From: Yinghuangia aomiensis
Lineage (GTDB): Bacteria; Actinomycetota; Actinomycetes; Streptomycetales; Streptomycetaceae
Direction of reading: 5' to 3'
Length of the DNA: 64,000 nt
Assembly: GCF_039542225.1 (NCBI RefSeq)
Contig: NZ_BAABHS010000001.1
Coordinates: 496,001 to 560,000 of the forward strand
The position numbers and the translations under genes were made by a program. The notes under the pieces are model-generated. The model was not told where the DNA came from and did no database searches. It saw only the letters and a list, made by a program, of their open reading frames with translations. This document shows, one piece after another, positions 60,159-64,000 of this stretch (position 1 is its first letter; each line of letters opens with the position of its first letter).

Positions 60159-61406
60159 TCAGGGGGTGACTGCCGACAGGTAGATCTCGGTACGTGTCGG
60201 GAACATCCTGATGTCTTTGAACCCGGCACGATCGAGCTCCTCGCCGATCAGCTTGGCTGTGTCCATCCCGCGATAGAGATCGACGAAATCGGTTCCGGGA
60301 ATGATCAATCCCGGGACGACGCTGCCCCGCTGAGGATATAGAAATCCGTTGGCCACGGAGACGATTATCGCCGCGCCGGGTTTCAGGACTCTGTGCGCCT
60401 CCGAGACCGCTGCGGACGTGTCGAAGAACGACGAGTTGTACGTCCTCAGGGAGACATAGAGATCGAAACTTCTTTCGGGCAGGGCGGACAGGTCTTCGGC
60501 GCTGGAGACGACTGTTCTCGCCGAGGGAATGAGTCCGCTTATGTTCGCAAGGCCACGTTCCGCGATGTCGACGAAGGTGATCTTCGGGCAATCCGAAAAC
60601 AAGACCACCGCCTCGCGGCCGGCACCGACGCCGACGTTGAGGATGTCGCTGGTGGACAGGCGCCTTGCGGACGACTTCCGGTAGACCGACCTGAAGTCGT
60701 CAACCCACCCCGCGTCGGCGGTACGCGCGTCAAACGCGTAGTCATAGCTGCCGTACTTCGCGTCAAACGCTTCCGACAGCGCGTCGTTCACAGCGCGATC
60801 GGCCTCTGTGTGTTCGATCCCATACCGCTGGGAGAGCAATGAAGCGAGTGCAGTCCTCCCCCTGTTCGCATTGACGTCGCTCCTGGAAAGCACGAACCCA
60901 CTCGACCTCAGCCCGGTCGATACGGCATCACTGATGCGATGCGCGGAGTAGTGGGGGTTGCAGTCGATACTCTGCTCGCTCGCTGCGTAGAGGTCTCGGT
61001 TCTGCTCGAGGATCTCGCGCTGCAGATCGTCGGGAAAGCGGTGTACACGACCTCGTGCGATGACTGGATCGTCATCGAGGTAGCTCGTCAGGGCGGGGTC
61101 CGGCAAACCGACGTAAACCCTGCCGATGCGCACCTCCTTCAACAGATCGGAGAGCTCGAACGACTGGTCTGCCGCAAGGGTGTTGATCGTCAGATAGGCG
61201 CTGTGTGCGCGGGATATTCCGAGTTCTTTGATCCTGGTCCGCAGAGTGCGATGCCAGGATTCGCCGCGGACTTCGCCCTCGAAGGCGGAGCAAATCAGCT
61301 CGTCCGGTTCGGAAACGAGCGCAACTCCGACCCGCCGACCTGTTCGCGGGGCCCTGTGTGCGATGCCAACGGCGAAGCTCATCCAATGGGTGCTGTTCGG
61401 GCTCAT
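60159..61406 (-). CDS. Deaminase-like / SAM methyltransferase fusion
   Basis: A 415-residue protein; ATG is chosen because GGAGG lies just upstream. Residues 8-145 follow the RibD/cytidine-deaminase plan (RRVGVALVSEPDELICSAFE, GESWHRTLRTRIKELGIS, AYLTINTLAAD, IGRVYVGLPDPALTSYLDDD), but the HAE and PCxxC zinc ligands are missing. Residues 215-415 are a class I methyltransferase with SAM motif SDILNVGVGAGREAVVLFSD and later FDLYVSLRTYNSSFFD and AHRVLKPGAAIIVSVANG. It probably starts the biosynthetic gene run. Codons are more AT-rich than in its neighbours. Confidence 0.8.
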   Translation of the reverse strand: MSPNSTHWMSFAVGIAHRAPRTGRRVGVALVSEPDELICSAFEGEVRGESWHRTLRTRIKELGISRAHSAYLTINTLAADQSFELSDLLKEVRIGRVYVGLPDPALTSYLDDDPVIARGRVHRFPDDLQREILEQNRDLYAASEQSIDCNPHYSAHRISDAVSTGLRSSGFVLSRSDVNANRGRTALASLLSQRYGIEHTEADRAVNDALSEAFDAKYGSYDYAFDARTADAGWVDDFRSVYRKSSARRLSTSDILNVGVGAGREAVVLFSDCPKITFVDIAERGLANISGLIPSARTVVSSAEDLSALPERSFDLYVSLRTYNSSFFDTSAAVSEAHRVLKPGAAIIVSVANGFLYPQRGSVVPGLIIPGTDFVDLYRGMDTAKLIGEELDRAGFKDIRMFPTRTEIYLSAVTP

Positions 61407-61669
61407 CTGGGCCTCCATTTCTCATAGGCACGCGCGAGGGGTGTCATCGCTCTTCGGGGATGCGGGCAGGGTTGGCTTGGTCCAGGGATCCATGGCACGG
61501 ACGCCGCAGCACTTGAGCGGAGCTGGCGGGAGCTCTCCCAGCTCGGCAGCTCGACGTTTTGCTCGGCAACGGGGCCAGCCGCGCGACAACTTGCCCTAGG
61601 ACGGTCGGCACCGGCGTGGAGCGGCGGTCGCGCCGGCGGGGGTGGTGGCCACCTGTTCCCTTGCGGGTG

Positions 61670-62233
61670 TCACGGGGTGGGCACGTAGACGGCCGTCAGC
61701 GCAATCTGCGGAAGGCTGCCGAAGTAGTTCGCACTCCATGCGTGGGTAAGCCGCGGGTCCATGAGGACCGCATTTCCGGGGTCGGCGTACAGAACCCGTG
61801 GAGCGCAGGCGGGGCAACCGGTGCCGCCTAGATGGCTGCCGTCGGCGACCGCAATGCCGCCGAGTGAGGGCGCTGCGCTGGTGAGGGCGAGCCAGGCGAC
61901 CACGGAGCCCGGCGGCGCGTCGAAGCCGTATCCCACGGGCGGGTCCAAGGTCCTTGGTGCGCTGACGACCAGCCTCGTGCGTATCGCGGTGAAGGCCGGC
62001 CCGATCACCTCCGTGACCGCTGCGCGCAGTTGGCTGGCGTTGATAGCCGCGCGGGCCCAGCCTTGATCGGGTCTCGTGTGCGGGTCGTGGTGAACGCGGT
62101 GGTTCGGGCCGTACGCGTGCATGGCTCGACCGGCCAGACGTGCTGCTTCGTCGAGCGTCGCCCACGTAACGTTGGGGCCGAAGCCGGAGACGCCGAAGAG
62201 GCCCGGGGCGGTGTCCAATTCCAAAAGGGTCAC
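61670..62233 (-). CDS. PhyH-like 2-oxoglutarate/Fe(II) oxygenase-fold protein
   Basis: A 187-residue protein starting at GTG behind AGAAAGGA. The end follows phytanoyl-CoA dioxygenases: SVVAWLALTSAAPSLGGIAV, ADGSHLGGTGCPACAPRVLY, ADPGNAVLMDPRLTHAWSAN, PQIALTAVYVPTP. The C-terminal His (LTHAWSAN) is in place. The usual HxD is not evident: the aligned segment reads VGYGFDAPPG. It may be inactive, metal-shifted or mis-assigned. It overlaps the upstream stop (GTGA). It could tailor the cluster product. Confidence 0.65.
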   Translation of the reverse strand: MTLLELDTAPGLFGVSGFGPNVTWATLDEAARLAGRAMHAYGPNHRVHHDPHTRPDQGWARAAINASQLRAAVTEVIGPAFTAIRTRLVVSAPRTLDPPVGYGFDAPPGSVVAWLALTSAAPSLGGIAVADGSHLGGTGCPACAPRVLYADPGNAVLMDPRLTHAWSANYFGSLPQIALTAVYVPTP

Positions 62234-62523
62234 GTGCCGGTCCTTTCTGGCGCCGCGGGGCGGCGCGCCGTGTGGAGGAACATGGCTGCGTTGACGTGGC
62301 CCGGGGCAGGCCAGGGCTCCAGCGGACTGTCGCGGGGATGCACGACCTGGGCCTCGTCCGTGGCGATCAGCCAACCGACGTGCGCCACGCGGTCCAGATG
62401 CCGCAGCACGACCTGGAGTTGATGCATCCGACTCATCGACAGGCAGCGGAAGCGGCCCTTCCATCGCATAAGCAGGTGCTTGTCACGCGTCGGATGCGTA
62501 TAGAGCTGCGGCTTGTACTGCAC
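62230..62523 (-). CDS. Small hypothetical protein near the cluster
   Basis: A protein of about 97 residues: VQYKPQLYTHPTRDKHLLMR, WKGRFRCLSMSRMHQLQVVL, RHLDRVAHVGWLIATDEAQV. It is rich in His, Arg and Trp. GTG is chosen with GGGGGA before it; a longer form starting upstream is possible. It is coupled to the PhyH-like gene by a GTGA overlap. No family is recognised. Confidence 0.6.
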   Translation of the reverse strand: MQYKPQLYTHPTRDKHLLMRWKGRFRCLSMSRMHQLQVVLRHLDRVAHVGWLIATDEAQVVHPRDSPLEPWPAPGHVNAAMFLHTARRPAAPERTGT

Positions 62524-62685
62524 GAAATCCCCCGAACGGAAGTGGTCTACGACAGTGCGGTGGTGATCTCTGCGGCGTTCCGGCACGCGTGCCACGGGGG
62601 GAGCCCGCGATGCCGGGACGCCGCTTGGCGCTCCCCACACGCAGCCGGCTCGGCACGAGTTGCCGGTGTGGGGAGGTCTGGGGCG

Positions 62686-62730
62686 CGCGGCCTTCTGACA
62701 GACAGGGTGTCGGCCGGGAGGCCGCGCGAG
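62686..62730 (-). terminator. Stem-loop downstream of the hypothetical gene
   Basis: Arms CGCGCGGCCT and AGGCCGCGCG (10 bp) flank a 25-base loop just after the leftward gene ending at 62756. It is probably a terminator or RNA-stability element. Confidence 0.5.
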
Positions 62731-62755
62731 CGAGTGGCGGCGCTGGATACCGGGG

Positions 62756-63355
62756 TCAGGCTCCGGCGTAGGCGTGCTCTTCGGCCGGGCCGGCGACCGA
62801 GTGTTCGTCGGGTCCCGACAAGAGCGTGTGTGCGACCGTGACAGCGAGGGTTCTGCGTTCGGTCTCCGACAGGTCGTTCCGCAAACTCCGGCAGAGCTTG
62901 TTCAGCAACGCCATTCGCGACGACGTGTCTGTGTTCGCTCGGCGGCCGAGGCCTACCGCCGTCTCTGTCACGGGTGCTTCCCCCCGCAGCTCGACAAGAT
63001 CGCTGGGGTCGGGAGCATCGCTGTATACGTCCCCCAAAGCGGCGTCCATGAGCTGTTCCAACTCTGCTTCGGGCACCCCGTACTCGTTGACGAGGATGTT
63101 CTGCATCGACGCCGTCAGGTTTCCGAGTTGCGTGGAAGACCGCTCAAAGTCGACCGCGGCCTCGAACAGCGCTGTTGCCCCGGTGAACGTTCGCGAGACG
63201 ACCGTCATACGCCCCGGCGCGACGAGTTGACGGACCAGGAGCACGGTCTCGTTGGTGGTTCTGTCGTGCGACAGCCGATACGGCTGGTCCTCGGGCAGTT
63301 GCGTTGCCACGGTGTGGATCCGCCCGTCGGGCAGGAAAAGCCGCTGATTGCTCAT
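62756..63355 (-). CDS. Hypothetical protein at the right flank of the cluster
   Basis: A 199-residue protein: MSNQRLFLPDGRIHTVATQL, ETVLLVRQLVAPGRMTVVSR, FEAAVDFERSSTQLGNLTAS, EAELEQLMDAALGDVYSD and SRMALLNKLCRSLRNDLSET. A beta-rich start and a helical end are expected. There are no membrane or catalytic motifs, and I do not recognise it. Its codon use is less GC-biased than the conjugation genes. Confidence 0.7.
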   Translation of the reverse strand: MSNQRLFLPDGRIHTVATQLPEDQPYRLSHDRTTNETVLLVRQLVAPGRMTVVSRTFTGATALFEAAVDFERSSTQLGNLTASMQNILVNEYGVPEAELEQLMDAALGDVYSDAPDPSDLVELRGEAPVTETAVGLGRRANTDTSSRMALLNKLCRSLRNDLSETERRTLAVTVAHTLLSGPDEHSVAGPAEEHAYAGA

Positions 63356-63610
63356 GAGCCCGTGTTCCCCCAGCTATCAGGCGCAGGGCGAAGTCTGCGT
63401 GCCGACGCCGCCAACACGCCATCCGCTTGCGAACGATTGATCGGGTGTATCTCGGGATACGCCCTGGTCAGGTTTCCGCCGGCCCGGCGGTGCCGTTGCC
63501 GACAAGGCAATCACCGTGCGCAGGCACGCCGCTACAGAGTCAGGGCAGGCACAGCAAACGCGTCGATCTACGCGCAGGCCGCGCGTCGAACAACGCGCGG
63601 TCAGCGCAGA

Positions 63611-63817
63611 TTACTGTCGACGCGGTGACGGTCGGCAGCGCGGACAGCCACGGTCCGGCCGTTGCTGCGCCGGTGCGTGTTCCGGGGGCGCGTTTGGGTC
63701 CAGGGCTGCGCCGGGCGACGTGGTGCCGTCCGGGTGCACCGGGTAAACGTGGCACCGCAGTCCGTGCGATGACGGCCAGGTGTGGCGCGTAGCCTTGCCG
63801 CGCTCGCTGTCTGCCAT
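63611..63817 (-). CDS. Doubtful small protein
   Basis: A possible 68-residue protein from ATG (MADSERGKATRHTWPSSHGL, RCHVYPVHPDGTTSPGAALD) ending in a Cys/Arg/Pro tail. No clear ribosome site. Two other frames overlap it, so support is weak. Confidence 0.3.
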   Translation of the reverse strand: MADSERGKATRHTWPSSHGLRCHVYPVHPDGTTSPGAALDPNAPPEHAPAQQRPDRGCPRCRPSPRRQ

Positions 63818-63877
63818 ACGACCAGCGTGGCGGGGTGGCCAGCAGTACTCCACAATCTTCTACGGTCTTGCACGGAT

Positions 63878-64000
63878 TCACCCGGTGAGGGCTTCGAGCG
63901 CTTCGGTGATTCGTGCACGGGCCTGTTCGCCGAACAAGGCTTTGTGAAGGACGGCATCGAACATGTCGGCGTAGGCGCGCAGTTCCGTCGGCGCGGTGAC
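63878..64000 (-). CDS. C-terminus of a leftward gene running past the window end
   Basis: The visible 40 residues read TAPTELRAYADMFDAVLHKA, then LFGEQARARITEALEALTG and a stop. This resembles the C-terminal end of actinobacterial XRE regulators with a DUF5753-type sensor domain, which often end in a similar helix, but too little is visible to be sure. Confidence 0.55.
   Translation of the reverse strand, partial: VTAPTELRAYADMFDAVLHKALFGEQARARITEALEALTG

Overview
The window is very GC-rich actinobacterial DNA. Strong third-position GC, many GTG/TTG starts, ATGA/GTGA start-stop overlaps, tandem DUF317 proteins, DUF4913, DUF2637, WhiB and the XRE/ImmA/MAB_1171c cassette point to Streptomyces or a close relative. 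The left 34 kb reads as a conjugative plasmid or integrative conjugative element. No integrase, tRNA, rRNA, CRISPR array or attachment site was seen, so whether it is plasmid or ICE cannot be settled here.

Layout. (1) 1-12.3 kb, minus strand: a conjugation operon. It starts with a secreted lysozyme/NlpC-P60 protein, followed by a VirB2-like pilin, a VirB8-like protein, a VirB6-like membrane protein, an SCO6880-type protein and a VirB4-like ATPase. It ends in five genes that share one repeated module of about 75 residues. The coupling ATPase (VirD4) was not found and may lie beyond the left edge. (2) A 31-bp perfect inverted repeat at 12.6 kb separates this operon from rightward genes. (3) 12.7-20.4 kb, plus strand: a DNA methyltransferase, DUF4913, a RelE-like protein, a frameshifted gene, an HxlR-like regulator and five DUF317 genes, one of them frameshifted. 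(4) 20.5-24.5 kb: a Tat lipoprotein, a small cysteine protein, a degraded DUF6624 gene and a Ser/Thr kinase with ricin-type repeats. (5) 24.9-31.6 kb, minus strand: the relaxase, a MobC-like protein, DUF2637, WhiB and a Rep-like wHTH/zinc-ribbon protein whose linker DNA carries iteron-like repeats. (6) 31.9-34.9 kb: an XRE regulator, an ImmA/IrrE peptidase and two membrane proteins, all rightward.

(7) 35-53 kb: an accessory region rich in aminoglycoside-phosphotransferase-like (APH) proteins (five), a kinase-like protein, NUDIX proteins, two methyltransferases, an ABC exporter, an MFS transporter and a P-loop kinase. Seven of these form a tightly overlapping operon that ends in an FxLD-type PIMT-like methyltransferase; neither a LanB-type dehydratase nor an obvious precursor peptide was found. 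Several genes here are broken by frameshifts.

(8) 53.3-63.4 kb, mostly minus strand: an unusual candidate biosynthetic cluster. It has a ketosynthase, a KS-like partner with Val at the catalytic Cys position, an ACP-AMP-ligase fusion and an ACP-thioesterase fusion. It also has three proteins built from nucleobase-enzyme folds: a deaminase-like/methyltransferase fusion, a SMUG2-like glycosylase and a fusion of an ASKHA-like lobe to a nucleoside-deoxyribosyltransferase-like domain. The deaminase-like and glycosylase-like domains appear to have lost canonical catalytic residues, and these three genes look less GC-rich than their surroundings. A plausible but untested reading is a discrete-enzyme polyketide or acyl pathway joined to nucleobase or nucleoside chemistry. 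This is my leading candidate for an undescribed system.
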